Origin: Pandoraea anhela | GTDB taxonomy: Bacteria > Pseudomonadota > Gammaproteobacteria > Burkholderiales > Burkholderiaceae | Assembly (NCBI RefSeq): GCF_902459655.1 | Contig: NZ_CABPSB010000005.1 | Coordinates: 62,001-126,000 of the forward strand | Direction: 5' to 3' | Length of the DNA stretch: 64,000 nucleotides | Shown here: one piece after another, positions 1-8,308 of the stretch | Numbering within the stretch: position 1 is the first letter of the stretch | Layout of the letters: each line of letters starts with the position of its first letter | The notes under the pieces: model-generated | Told to the model about the DNA's origin: nothing | The model's database searches: none | The model's input: the letters and a program-made list of their open reading frames with translations, nothing else | Translations under genes and position numbers: made by a program

Positions 1-10
1 ACGTCTTCAT
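1..10 (-). CDS. Start of next fimbrial gene (partial, 3 codons)
   Basis: On the minus strand an ATG at 10-8 is followed by Lys and Thr codons and then leaves the window. It is preceded by AAGGA about nine bases upstream (around 20-25), a good ribosome binding site. It follows the fimbrial chaperone gene in the same direction, so it is probably the next gene of a chaperone-usher operon (subunit, usher or second chaperone). The identity cannot be read from three codons. Confidence 0.45.
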
Positions 11-92
11 GCTTGATATTTCCTTATCTTAAGTAAAGAAAGCACCGGCTCGGCCGGCAAAAGTGTGAGACTTCATGTCTCATCGAATAGGG
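11..92 (-). other. Intercistronic spacer with two small hairpins
   Basis: Between the chaperone stop and the next minus-strand start lie two short inverted repeats: CCGGC/GCCGG at about 45-57 and TGAGAC/GTCTCA at about 65-81. Neither is followed by a T-run, so they look like intra-operon mRNA hairpins rather than terminators. Such hairpins often set the ratio of chaperone to downstream products; that role is inference. Confidence 0.3.
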
Positions 93-872
93 CTACGGCG
101 CGAGAGGCAGGTCCATGACCTGCGCGCCTGTCTGGCTGTCGACCAGATATCGGATGCGCACCTGTGCGTTATGCAGCGTGTCGGGAAGTGCGTGGGTCTG
201 GCCGGGATAGACGCTGCGGCCTACCTCCTGCCACTCGCAACTGTCGTCGTCGTCGCTGGTACATCGGCCCACGGCGCGCACATGCGCTCTGACATTGCCG
301 ATGTTTTTCAGCGAGCGGTTGTCATCGCTTCGCGCGAGTTGCGGCGACGGATTCTGAGGCGCGACGCGAACCAGCGCCCCCCAGACGAAGCTCACCTGGA
401 CATCGGAATCGAAGTCGGTCTGGTTCGAGGTATCCTGCGCGGCACCGGTAGCCGAGACGGGTCGGAAGTACACGCGATAGGCGGTTTCGACCGCCGGGCG
501 ACCCAGCGAGACGACGCGCACCTGGCGGGTCGCGCCGCCCGCAAGTACGAATTTCGCGGGAGAGGCGACGAGTCCGTCACCGCGCTCGAGACTGACGGGC
601 ACTTCGTGCTCGCCGTCGGTCGCCGGATCGACAATCCGCTTGACGGTGACTTCGACGTACTGGGTCTGCGGCGACTGCGATGTGATACGAATCACGCTGA
701 CCTGCGACCGGTCGCCCGAGATGGCACTGGCGATCGGCGAGATCGTGACGTTGGCCGTCGCGGGCGCCGACATCGACAGCCACGTCGATGCCAGCAAGGC
801 CGCCGCCATGGCGCTGTGCCGGAGGTGTCCTGCCAACCACGTTCGTTGCGCGTGGCCTCTCGCCTCGCTCAT
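93..872 (-). CDS. Periplasmic fimbrial chaperone (PapD-like)
   Basis: The 259-residue product has a Sec signal peptide: hydrophobic stretch at about residues 21-36, with cleavage likely after ATA near residue 40. An immunoglobulin-like chaperone domain follows. The N-terminal half begins with beta-strand NVTISPIA and carries SVIRITSQSP; the second half has the VRVVSLG and AYRVYFRPV strands seen in PapD-type chaperones. Such proteins bind pilin subunits in the periplasm by donor-strand complementation and deliver them to an outer-membrane usher. The ATG at 872 is chosen for its GAGGA ribosome site about six bases upstream. The usher and subunits are not in the window but a same-strand gene starts at its edge. 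The family is clear; the type of fimbria is not. Confidence 0.8.
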   Translation of the reverse strand: MSEARGHAQRTWLAGHLRHSAMAAALLASTWLSMSAPATANVTISPIASAISGDRSQVSVIRITSQSPQTQYVEVTVKRIVDPATDGEHEVPVSLERGDGLVASPAKFVLAGGATRQVRVVSLGRPAVETAYRVYFRPVSATGAAQDTSNQTDFDSDVQVSFVWGALVRVAPQNPSPQLARSDDNRSLKNIGNVRAHVRAVGRCTSDDDDSCEWQEVGRSVYPGQTHALPDTLHNAQVRIRYLVDSQTGAQVMDLPLAP

Positions 873-965
873 TTCCGTTCCTCTGTTCGTTGTCGCATGA
901 CGGTGCAGTGAATTGCAGTTCGCAGTTCATCCACGCCGAAGCGAATAACGACATCGTAGGGACGG

Positions 966-1010
966 CATCGATTGAGCGAAATCTGACAAGTCAGATTTCG
1001 CTCAACGATG
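966..1010. repeat. Near-perfect long palindrome
   Basis: Positions 972-987 and 990-1005 are perfect 16-base inverted repeats separated by only AA. Beyond a one-base bulge at 971 the pairing continues for five more bases (CATCG 966-970 with CGATG 1006-1010). It lies about 95-140 bases upstream of the fimbrial chaperone start and beyond the 3' end of the ybaK-like gene. There is no T-run on either side, so it is not a standard terminator; an operator or a remnant of a mobile element are alternatives. Confidence 0.8.
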
Positions 1011-1094
1011 TTGAAATGGGCGTTTCCTTAAAGACTTTCTCTGCGCATCGCGCTATGCGCAATGGCCGGCGTGGCCGGGGGGCCGGTGTGAATG

Positions 1095-1583
1095 TCAGTC
1101 GACGAGCGCGACGTTGACGAGTGTGGGGTGAAGCACGCGCACGATCTCCGACGGCGCCATCGACACGAGATAGCCGCGACGGCCACCGTTGATATAGATC
1201 TCGGGGAGTTCGAGAATCGACGCTTCCATGTAGATCGGCATGCGCTTGCGTGTGCCGAACGGGCTCGTGCCGCCCACCAGAAAACCGGAATGACGGTTCG
1301 CGACTTCCGGCTTGCATGTCTCGATCCGCTTGCGCGCCGCCTGACGCGCCAGCGATTTGGTCGACACTTGCCGGTCGCCATGCATGAGCACGATCAGCGG
1401 ATTGGCGTCTTCGTCTTCCATCACCAGTGTCTTGATCACGCAGTGTTCCGGCACCTGCAATGCCTGCGACGAGACACGCGTGCCGCCGTGGTCCTGATAC
1501 TCGTAGAAGTGACTCCGGAATGCGACCTTGGCTTCGCGAAGCTGTTTGGTCGCAGGAGTCTCGGCAGTGGCCTTGGATTTCAT
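1095..1583 (-). CDS. ybaK: YbaK/EbsC-type aminoacyl-tRNA deacylase
   Basis: A 162-residue protein of the YbaK/EbsC family, a single-domain relative of the prolyl-tRNA synthetase editing domain that hydrolyses mischarged Cys-tRNA(Pro) in the cytosol. The family's conserved lysine is visible in VIKTLVME (about residue 50). The signature GFLVGGTSPFGTRKRMP (about 100-117) and INGGRRG are also present. Length matches the family (about 160). The ATG at 1583 begins MKSKATAE; the reading frame stays open upstream but that part lies in the divergent gene and is not conserved. It is divergently transcribed from the acyl-CoA ligase, with 126 bp between starts. The exact misacylated substrate is inferred from the family. 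Confidence 0.88.
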   Translation of the reverse strand: MKSKATAETPATKQLREAKVAFRSHFYEYQDHGGTRVSSQALQVPEHCVIKTLVMEDEDANPLIVLMHGDRQVSTKSLARQAARKRIETCKPEVANRHSGFLVGGTSPFGTRKRMPIYMEASILELPEIYINGGRRGYLVSMAPSEIVRVLHPTLVNVALVD

Positions 1584-1709
1584 ATCGTAAGAGACGCGCT
1601 GAAGACGAGGGAACGCCCGGCGGAGGTCCGGGGGGTGGCATCGGTTCGGCACAGATTCCGTAAAATACGGATTGTAAGCAATCGCTTCCTCGCGCATTAC
1701 AATGCCGCC
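1584..1709. promoter_or_regulatory. Divergent promoter region with palindrome
   Basis: The 126 bp between the ybaK-like gene and the acyl-CoA ligase contain a 6-bp inverted repeat TCCGTA/TACGGA at 1657-1671 with a TAAAAT hexamer (1661-1666) inside it. Immediately after is ATTGTAAGCAAT. TAAAAT is a plausible -10 element for the ligase, about 45 bases before its ATG. A regulator binding the palindrome could then block both genes; this is inference. Confidence 0.35.
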
Positions 1710-3284
1710 ATGTCTGCAACACTCTGTGCCGTGCCTTCCTTGCCGACGGATGCCCACGTCGAGACCTTCCTCGCCGGTTTGCCGGCGCGCATCGATGCGC
1801 TGCCGGCTCGCATCGCCGCGCAAACGCCGCACCGCATCGCGCTGATCGACGACTTCGGCCGCCTCACCTACAGCGAGTTGGCGAATGCCGTCGCCGCGAG
1901 CGCCGAGCGGTTGCGTGCGCATGGCGTTCGCGGCGGCGACCGGGTGATGCTCGTCGGCGAGAACGGTATCGCTTACGTGGTGCTGCTGCTCGCCGTCGCG
2001 TCGCTCGACGCCTGGCCGCTGCTCTGCAATGCGCGTCTCTCGGCGACGGAGCTTGGCGTCATTCGAGCGCACGCCCATCCGCGCTGCGCGATCTACACGA
2101 TCGATGCGTCGCCCGACGCGGCCGCCCATGCCCGCAAGGACGCCGCCAGGATCGTCTGGACGGAACTCGCGCTGGGGGCGATTGCCGTCTCCCATACGGA
2201 TGCCGATAGCGTCGCCGAACCGGTCGCCAGCGTGGCGGCCGAGCAATGTGCGGCGCTGATCTACACCACGGGCACGACCGGCGCGCCCAAGGGGGTGCGT
2301 CTGTCGCATCGCAATCTGATGTTCGTCGCCGCCATGTCGAGCACTTTGCGACGTGTCGGCGCCGACGACATCGCCTATGGCGTGCTGCCGATCTCCCACG
2401 TCTACGGATTGACCTCGGTCTGTCTCGGCACGCTGTACGCGGGCGGCACCTTGCGTCTCGCCGCGCGCTTCACCCCCGAGGCCGTGCTCGACTCGCTCGC
2501 GCACGACGGCCTCTCGATCCTGCAAGGCGTGCCGGCGATGCATGCGCGCCTGATGGCCTACGTGGCGACGCAAGGCGCATCGCTCGTCGCGCCGCGTCTG
2601 CGCTTCGTGTACTCGGGCGGCTCGCCGCTCGATGACGCGCTCAAGGCGCGTGTCGAGGCGTTCTACGGGCTGCCGATCCATAACGGTTACGGGCTGACCG
2701 AGAGCAGCCCGACCGTCGCGCAGACGCGGCTCGACGCCCCACGCAAAGATGGTTCCGTGGGCCCCGCGATTCCGGGCGTCGAGGTGCGTATCGTAGACGT
2801 CGATGGCAACGATGTGCCCGGCGGCGCCGTCGGCGAGCTATGGGTACGCGGCCCGAATGTGATGCTTGGCTACTATCGGGCGCCGGCGCTGAGCGCCGCC
2901 ACCGTGACGGAAGACGGCTGGCTGCGCACCGGTGATCTGGCGCATCGCGCGGCAGACGGCGCCCTGTTCCTCGAGGGACGCGCCAGAGAACTCATCATCC
3001 ACTCCGGGTTCAACGTCTACCCGATCGAAGTCGAACAGGCGCTCGCGAGTCATCCCGACGTGCTTCAGGCGGCCGTCCTCGGACACGCCGTCGAAGGCAA
3101 CGAACAGGTGGTCGCGTTCGTGGAAGCGCGTCCCGGGCATACGATCGACGTCAAGGCGCTCGCCGCGTGGGCGGCGCAGCGTCTGGCGCCTTACAAACGT
3201 CCCGGCCGAATTCACGTGCTGGATGCCCTGCCCGCAGCGTCCACCGGCAAGGTGCTCAAGCACAGGCTCAAAGCGTTACTCTGA
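1710..3284 (+). CDS. Class I adenylate-forming acyl-CoA ligase
   Basis: The 524-residue protein is an ANL-superfamily enzyme that activates a carboxylic acid to an acyl-AMP and transfers it to CoA. The motifs appear in order: ATP-binding P-loop TTGTTGAPKG (about 187-196), NGYGLTES (about 325), GWLRTGD (about 404), the hinge and RARELIIHSGFNVYP segment (about 425-440), and the catalytic lysine in AASTGKVLKHR near the C-terminus. The ATG at 1710 is used because conservation starts there. The acid is not evident: medium/long-chain fatty acid and 4-coumarate ligase-like enzymes share all these motifs. No pathway partner adjoins it; its downstream neighbour xerD is convergent. Confidence 0.85.
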   Translation: MSATLCAVPSLPTDAHVETFLAGLPARIDALPARIAAQTPHRIALIDDFGRLTYSELANAVAASAERLRAHGVRGGDRVMLVGENGIAYVVLLLAVASLDAWPLLCNARLSATELGVIRAHAHPRCAIYTIDASPDAAAHARKDAARIVWTELALGAIAVSHTDADSVAEPVASVAAEQCAALIYTTGTTGAPKGVRLSHRNLMFVAAMSSTLRRVGADDIAYGVLPISHVYGLTSVCLGTLYAGGTLRLAARFTPEAVLDSLAHDGLSILQGVPAMHARLMAYVATQGASLVAPRLRFVYSGGSPLDDALKARVEAFYGLPIHNGYGLTESSPTVAQTRLDAPRKDGSVGPAIPGVEVRIVDVDGNDVPGGAVGELWVRGPNVMLGYYRAPALSAATVTEDGWLRTGDLAHRAADGALFLEGRARELIIHSGFNVYPIEVEQALASHPDVLQAAVLGHAVEGNEQVVAFVEARPGHTIDVKALAAWAAQRLAPYKRPGRIHVLDALPAASTGKVLKHRLKALL

Positions 3285-3323
3285 CGTCCGGGTGCCCGAA
3301 CATTGGTGACATCGGTGCATTCG

Positions 3324-4226
3324 TCACCCGCGAGGATGATGCTGCGCGTGCAGCGACTTGAGGCGTTCGCGCGCGACGTGCGTGTAGATCTGCGTGGTGG
3401 AGATGTCGGCATGCCCGAGCAGCAATTGCACCACGCGCAAATCGGCGCCGTGATTGATCAGATGCGTTGCGAACGCGTGCCGCAGCGTATGCGGCGAGAG
3501 CGGCGCGCGAATGTCAGCCTGCAACGCGTAGCGCTTGATCAGATACCAGAACGCCTGCCGCGTCATGCCTTCGCCGCGCTGCGTGACGAACAGCGTGTCG
3601 CACGCCCGACCGTTGAGCAATACGCGACGACTCTCACCGAGATAGCGCGCGAGCCAGCCGTTGGCCTCTTCACCGAACGGCACCAGCCGCTCCTTCGCGC
3701 CTTTGCCGACAATCCGCAGCACGCCCTCGTTCAGCCCCACTTCAATGGTCTTGAGCGCGACGAGTTCCGACACGCGCAGGCCGCTCGCGTACATCAGCTC
3801 CAGCATGGCGCGATCGCGCAGCCCGAGCGGCTGCGTCAGGTCGGGCGCAGCGAGCAGGGCCTCGACCTGCGCTTCCGACAGGGTCGACGGCAGGCGTTGC
3901 GCCCGCTTCGCCGACGCGATCCGCAAGCACGGGTCCTGCTGCACGATGTGTTCGCGCAGCGCCCACTGGTAGAAGCGTTTGAAGACGGACAGCCGCCGGT
4001 TAACGCTGCTCGCCAGACTGTCGCGGCGCCACGCCAGGTAGGCCGAAAGCGCCGATTCGTCGACGGCGTCGAGCGCCATCTCATGCTTGTCGGCAAGCCA
4101 TTCGGCGAACAGACGCAGATCGCGGCGATAGGCGTCCAGCGTATTGCGCGAGAGGCCGTCTTCCAGCCAGAGGGTGTCGCAGAACTGGTCGATGAGCGTG
4201 GCGCTGCGATCAACGGGGAGATTCAA
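3324..4226 (-). CDS. xerD: Tyrosine recombinase XerD
   Basis: A 300-residue site-specific recombinase that, with XerC, resolves chromosome dimers at dif under FtsK control. The N-terminal SAM-like domain (FCDTLWLEDGLSRNTLDAYRRDL, about 15-37) resembles XerD more than XerC. The catalytic set is complete: Arg in SGLRVSEL (about 150), Lys in VGKGAKER (about 174), HTLRH (about 246), LLGHADIS (about 272) and the nucleophile in TQIYTHV (about 281). The likely start is a TTG at 4226 that overlaps the queG stop (TTGA); no ATG occurs until well inside the domain. The pair appears translationally coupled. Confidence 0.92.
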   Translation of the reverse strand: MNLPVDRSATLIDQFCDTLWLEDGLSRNTLDAYRRDLRLFAEWLADKHEMALDAVDESALSAYLAWRRDSLASSVNRRLSVFKRFYQWALREHIVQQDPCLRIASAKRAQRLPSTLSEAQVEALLAAPDLTQPLGLRDRAMLELMYASGLRVSELVALKTIEVGLNEGVLRIVGKGAKERLVPFGEEANGWLARYLGESRRVLLNGRACDTLFVTQRGEGMTRQAFWYLIKRYALQADIRAPLSPHTLRHAFATHLINHGADLRVVQLLLGHADISTTQIYTHVARERLKSLHAQHHPRG

Positions 4227-5500
4227 ACCTTGGCTCCTTCCTGGGCCAACGCCCATTCGACATGTTCGCGCACGAGCGCGGAGGGGTGCTCGCGGCGCGC
4301 GAGCAAGGCGTCGCGCAGCGGTGTGCGGGCATCGGCCTGCGTTGTCTCGCGTAGCGCGTTGCCAAGACCGACGGCCAGATTGCGCAGCCATCGCTCATGG
4401 CCGATGCGACGAATCGGACTGCCCGCGAGTCGCGCCATGAACTCGGCCTCGCTCCATGCGAAAAGCTCGACGAGCGACGCGCTGTCGAGATGGTTGCGCG
4501 GTGCGAAATCCGTGAGCGGCGACGGTTGTGCGAACTTGTTCCACGGGCAGTACAACTGACAGTCGTCGCAGCCGTAGATGCGATTGCCCATTCTGGCGCG
4601 CAGCGACTCGGGAATCGCGCCTTTGTGCTCGATGGTCAGGTACGAGACGCATCGCCGCGCATCCACGCGAAACGGTTCGGTGATCGCGTCGGTCGGGCAG
4701 ACATCGAGGCATCGGCGGCATTGTCCGCAATGCTCGCCACGCGCCATGCTCGGACTGTCGTGTGGTGCGTGTGCACCACCGTCGTCGCTGCGTTCACCGT
4801 CGACCGGCAGAGGAACGTCGACGAAGATTTCGCCGAGGAAAAAGAGCGATCCTGCTTCGCGAGAGAGCAGCAGCGTGTGCTTGCCTCGCCAGCCGAGCCC
4901 CGCCTTCTGCGCGAGTTCGACCTCCAGCACCGGCGCCGAATCGGTGAACACGCGATAACCGAACGGCCCAATGGCCTGCGTGATCCGCTCGGACAATTGC
5001 TGCAAGCGGTTGCGCATCACCTTGTGGTAGTCACGGCCCCGCGCGTAGACGGAGACGACAGCCTGCGCCGGCATCCCGGCGCGCGCTATTTCGCGCTCGC
5101 GCCACTGCGCCGGATCGACATCGCTGGGGAGATAGTTCATGCGCGCGCTGATGACGCGCACCGTGCCGGGCACCAGCTCGGCAGGCCGCGCGCGCTTCAT
5201 GCCATGGGCCGCCATGTAATCCATGTCGCCGTGACAGCCATCGTCGAGCCACTTTTGCAGTCCGGCTTCGGCGTGCGAGAGATCGGTATCCGTGATGCCG
5301 ACGTGACCGAAGCCGAGTTCGCTCGCCCACGCGCGTATCTGCACCGCGAGCGCCGCCAGCCCCGCCGGATCGAGGTCGGGGCGTGTTGCGCCGGTCGGGC
5401 GTGGCGCATTGTCGCGCGAGGACGACACTTCCGAAGCGTTCGAAGGTGCCGATGGCTCGACTTGTGCGCCGGTAGCGGGGAAAATCACGGAAGCTTTCAT
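4223..5500 (-). CDS. queG: Epoxyqueuosine reductase QueG
   Basis: About 425 residues. QueG carries out the last step of queuosine synthesis, reducing epoxyqueuosine in tRNA to queuosine using cobalamin and two [4Fe-4S] clusters. Both cluster motifs are visible: CGQCRRCLDVCPTDAI and, further on, CDDCQLYC with a Cys-Pro following. The C-terminus (NLAVGLGNAL, then AREHVEWAL-like text) is the HEAT-like tRNA-binding part. The N-terminal roughly 45 residues are low-complexity and not conserved, so the start is uncertain: ATG at 5500, ATG at 5509 or TTG at 5518 are all in frame. It is head-to-head with tsaE, with only about 17 bp between starts. Confidence 0.92.
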   Translation of the reverse strand: MKASVIFPATGAQVEPSAPSNASEVSSSRDNAPRPTGATRPDLDPAGLAALAVQIRAWASELGFGHVGITDTDLSHAEAGLQKWLDDGCHGDMDYMAAHGMKRARPAELVPGTVRVISARMNYLPSDVDPAQWREREIARAGMPAQAVVSVYARGRDYHKVMRNRLQQLSERITQAIGPFGYRVFTDSAPVLEVELAQKAGLGWRGKHTLLLSREAGSLFFLGEIFVDVPLPVDGERSDDGGAHAPHDSPSMARGEHCGQCRRCLDVCPTDAITEPFRVDARRCVSYLTIEHKGAIPESLRARMGNRIYGCDDCQLYCPWNKFAQPSPLTDFAPRNHLDSASLVELFAWSEAEFMARLAGSPIRRIGHERWLRNLAVGLGNALRETTQADARTPLRDALLARREHPSALVREHVEWALAQEGAKV

Positions 5501-5517
5501 CGACTCCATTTTACGCA

Positions 5518-6051
5518 ATGCCCGTCACGCCCGATCCATCGGCGTCGCCCCCGTTGGGCGAACGCATCTTCGCGCTACCGGACGAAGCCGCCACCGAGGC
5601 GTTCGCCGCGGCGTTCGCACGCGTCATCGTGGCACGCATGGCGCAGACCGACGCCGCACACGCCGGCCTGCACGTGCAGCTCTCGGGCGACCTCGGCGCG
5701 GGCAAGACCACCTTCGTGCGGGCGCTGTTGCGCGCGCTGGGGCACACGGGACGCGTCAAAAGCCCCACGTACGCGCTGTGTGAACCATACAACATCGACA
5801 CACCACAAGGCGTGTTGCCGGTCTATCATTTCGATCTGTACCGCTTTGCCGATCCGGCCGAATGGCATGACACGGGCTTTCGCGAGCATTTTGCGGGCGA
5901 TGCCCTCTGCCTGGTCGAGTGGCCGGAAAAAGCCGAAGGACTCCTTGGCCCCCCGGATTTGCACCTTTGGCTGGAACCAGTCGGCGATAGCCGCCGTCTC
6001 ACGACGAGCGCCTACACGCCGGCGGGTCTTGCTTGCCTGAACTCATGCTGA
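5518..6051 (+). CDS. tsaE: tRNA threonylcarbamoyladenosine protein TsaE
   Basis: A 177-residue P-loop ATPase, the TsaE subunit that works with TsaB and TsaD to make t6A37 in ANN-decoding tRNAs. The Walker A motif GDLGAGKTT is at about residues 60-68, SPTY (about 81) follows as in TsaE, and the Walker B-like region HFDLYR and LVEWPEKAEG are characteristic. Length is normal. Its stop overlaps the amiC start, an arrangement (tsaE-amiC) also known in other proteobacteria. The ATG at 5518 almost touches the divergent queG start, so its promoter must lie within queG coding sequence. Confidence 0.93.
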   Translation: MPVTPDPSASPPLGERIFALPDEAATEAFAAAFARVIVARMAQTDAAHAGLHVQLSGDLGAGKTTFVRALLRALGHTGRVKSPTYALCEPYNIDTPQGVLPVYHFDLYRFADPAEWHDTGFREHFAGDALCLVEWPEKAEGLLGPPDLHLWLEPVGDSRRLTTSAYTPAGLACLNSC

Positions 6052-7511
6052 TCAAACGCTTCGCCCGTACCGACGACGCCTCATCGCCCAATGCCGGCCG
6101 CCGCCGTGCCTTGCGCGCTGGTGCGTCCACACTCATCCTCGCCCTCACGGGTCCGCGCCTCGCCTTCGCCAACGCCATCGTCGCCGTGCGTGTGTGGCCG
6201 GCCAGGGACTACACACGCGTCACGCTCGAGACCGACAACCCGGTCAAGTTTCAGCAGCAACTGATGGAGAGTCCGAACCGCTTCGTCATCGATCTCGACG
6301 AAGTGGATCTGAATCCTGCACTGCGCGATCTCGTCGCCAAGATCCAGCCGAACGATCCGCAAATCGCTCAGGTCCGTGTGGGCCAGTTCAAGCCCGGCGT
6401 CGTGCGCATGGTCTTCGACCTGAAAGGCGGCGTGAAGCCACAGTCGTTTACGCTGCCGCCGGTTGCAGGCTACAAATACCGCACGGTCTTCGATCTGTAC
6501 CCGGCTGTCGAGCCCGATCCGCTCACGGAGTTGCTTGCGCAAACCGCGAACAAGGCGCAGGCGCTCGCACAGCACTCACAGACGCCGCAGGGTGCGTCGC
6601 CGTCTGCCGGGGCGGGCACGCCAAGCGCCGAGGAAAGCGAAGCCTTCTTCCAGCGTTACGCGCAACGCGAACAGGGTCAGCGCCCGACACGGCCGTCGCC
6701 ATCGACACCGGCCACGCCCGACAAGACGCCGCCGCTCGCTCAGCGCAAAGACGACGACGATGACGCCTATGTCCCGCCCCCGCGCGCTCAGAAGACGGCG
6801 CGTCTGCTCACCATCGCGCTGGACCCCGGCCACGGCGGGGAAGATCCGGGCGCTATCGGCGGACGCGGCACGTACGAAAAGGTCGTGGTGTTGCAGATCG
6901 CCAAGCGCCTGCGTCAGAAGATTGACGCCGAGCCGAACATGCGCGCGATGATGACGCGCGACGCCGACTTCTTCGTCCCGCTCGGCGTGCGCGTGCAAAA
7001 GGCGCGCCGCGTGGAGGCCGACCTGTTCATGTCGATTCACGCCGACGCCTTCACGTCGCCCTCCGCGAACGGCGCATCGGTGTTCGCGTTGTCCGAGCGC
7101 GGTGCGACGAGCGCGACGGCACGGTTGCTCGAAAAGACCCAGAACGCGTCCGACCTGATCGGTGGCGTGAATATCAAGACCAACGACCGGACGGTCGCTC
7201 ACGCGCTGCTCGACATGTCGACGACGGCGCAGATCCGCGACAGCAAGGTGTTCGGCTCCGCGCTGCTCTCGCAGATCGGCACGGTCGCGCCGCGACTGCA
7301 CAGCAAGAATGTCGAGCAAGCGGCATTCGCCGTGCTCAAGGCGCCGGACATTCCGTCTGTGCTCGTCGAGACGGCCTTCATCAGCAACCCCGACGAAGAG
7401 CGCAATCTCATCGATCCGGCTTATCAGGAGCGTTTGGCCGACGCGCTGCTCAAGGGCATCAAAGCCTACTTCGCCAAGAACCCGCCCATCGCGAAGAACC
7501 GTACGGCCTGA
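6045..7511 (+). CDS. amiC: N-acetylmuramoyl-L-alanine amidase (AmiC type)
   Basis: A 488-residue periplasmic zinc amidase that cleaves stem peptides from murein and splits daughter cells. The N-terminus has a twin-arginine-like signal (GRRRALRAGAS then a hydrophobic run ending LAFA, about residues 20-44), as in E. coli AmiC. An AMIN domain follows (about 46-150), then a Pro/Ser/Gln-rich linker, then Amidase_3 from about 255. The zinc and catalytic residues are visible: His in LDPGHGGEDPGA, Glu in TYEKVVV, His in SIHADAF, and Glu in VETAFISN. The ATG at 6045 overlaps the tsaE stop; a TTG at 6033 is an alternative. A strong hairpin terminator follows at 7547. Confidence 0.92.
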   Translation: MLIKRFARTDDASSPNAGRRRALRAGASTLILALTGPRLAFANAIVAVRVWPARDYTRVTLETDNPVKFQQQLMESPNRFVIDLDEVDLNPALRDLVAKIQPNDPQIAQVRVGQFKPGVVRMVFDLKGGVKPQSFTLPPVAGYKYRTVFDLYPAVEPDPLTELLAQTANKAQALAQHSQTPQGASPSAGAGTPSAEESEAFFQRYAQREQGQRPTRPSPSTPATPDKTPPLAQRKDDDDDAYVPPPRAQKTARLLTIALDPGHGGEDPGAIGGRGTYEKVVVLQIAKRLRQKIDAEPNMRAMMTRDADFFVPLGVRVQKARRVEADLFMSIHADAFTSPSANGASVFALSERGATSATARLLEKTQNASDLIGGVNIKTNDRTVAHALLDMSTTAQIRDSKVFGSALLSQIGTVAPRLHSKNVEQAAFAVLKAPDIPSVLVETAFISNPDEERNLIDPAYQERLADALLKGIKAYFAKNPPIAKNRTA

Positions 7512-7546
7512 CGCCGGCGCACTGCGCTGCACTGTCTTACCAAACG

Positions 7547-7583
7547 AAAAATGGCGAGTCCGACAACCGGACTCGCCATTTTT
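7547..7583. terminator. Bidirectional intrinsic terminator (amiC / dedA)
   Basis: A perfect 16-bp stem (7547-7562 with 7568-7583, loop ACAAC) is flanked by A5 on the left and T5 on the right. It therefore works as an intrinsic terminator in either direction, serving amiC on the plus strand and dedA on the minus strand, which converge here. Confidence 0.93.
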
Positions 7584-7636
7584 CCGTACCGTCGAACGAG
7601 GCGGCACCGGCCACTTCGTTCGATATCGACGCTTCG

Positions 7637-8308
7637 TTACTTGCCCTGCCCTTGCGGCTCACCACGGCGACGACCGCGCGTGAACAACTTCCACAACGCG
7701 CCAAGCGCAATCGGCACGACAGCGGCCGAAATCCCGACCAGCACGATGACGTTCAGGTACTGCTTCACTAGCGGCAGGTTGCCGAACAAGTACCCGCCGC
7801 CCACGAGCAGCACCACCCAGATCAGCGCACCCAGCACGTTGTACAGTTGGAAACGCGCCCACGACATGGCCGACACGCCCGCAACGAACGGTGCGAACGT
7901 ACGCACGACCGGCACGAAACGCGCCATCACGATGGTTTTACCGCCATGGTGCTCGTAGAAGTCGTGCGTCTTGCGCAGGGCGTCGCGGTCGAGGAAACGC
8001 CAGTTCTTCTCGTACACGCGTGGCCCGATCTTCGAGCCGATCCAGTAGTTCAGCGTATTGCCCGTCACCGCCGCGATAAACAGCAGCACACCGAGCAGCC
8101 ACGGATCCATGGCGCCCGTGGCGGCGAAAGCACCGCCGATAAACAGCAGGGAATCGCCCGGAAGGAACGGGAACAGCACCAGCCCTGTTTCGACGAACAC
8201 GATCATGAACAGGAACAGATACACCCAGTTTCCATACTGATCGATAAACACCCCCAGATGTTTATCGATGTGGAGCACCATCTCCAGCAATTGCACCAAA
8301 GTATCCAA
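7637..8308 (-). CDS. DedA family inner-membrane protein
   Basis: A 223-residue polytopic membrane protein of the DedA/SNARE-associated (VTT) family, now regarded as scramblases or flippases for lipids such as undecaprenyl phosphate. The signature FLPGDSLLFIGG (about 47-58), NYWIGSKIG (about 85-93), and the conserved Arg of FVPVVRTFAPFVAG (about 129-142) are all present, with about five hydrophobic segments. The C-terminus is basic (TRGRRRGE). It stands alone between a convergent terminator and the mutL upstream region. The specific lipid is not predictable from sequence. Confidence 0.87.
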   Translation of the reverse strand: MDTLVQLLEMVLHIDKHLGVFIDQYGNWVYLFLFMIVFVETGLVLFPFLPGDSLLFIGGAFAATGAMDPWLLGVLLFIAAVTGNTLNYWIGSKIGPRVYEKNWRFLDRDALRKTHDFYEHHGGKTIVMARFVPVVRTFAPFVAGVSAMSWARFQLYNVLGALIWVVLLVGGGYLFGNLPLVKQYLNVIVLVGISAAVVPIALGALWKLFTRGRRRGEPQGQGK

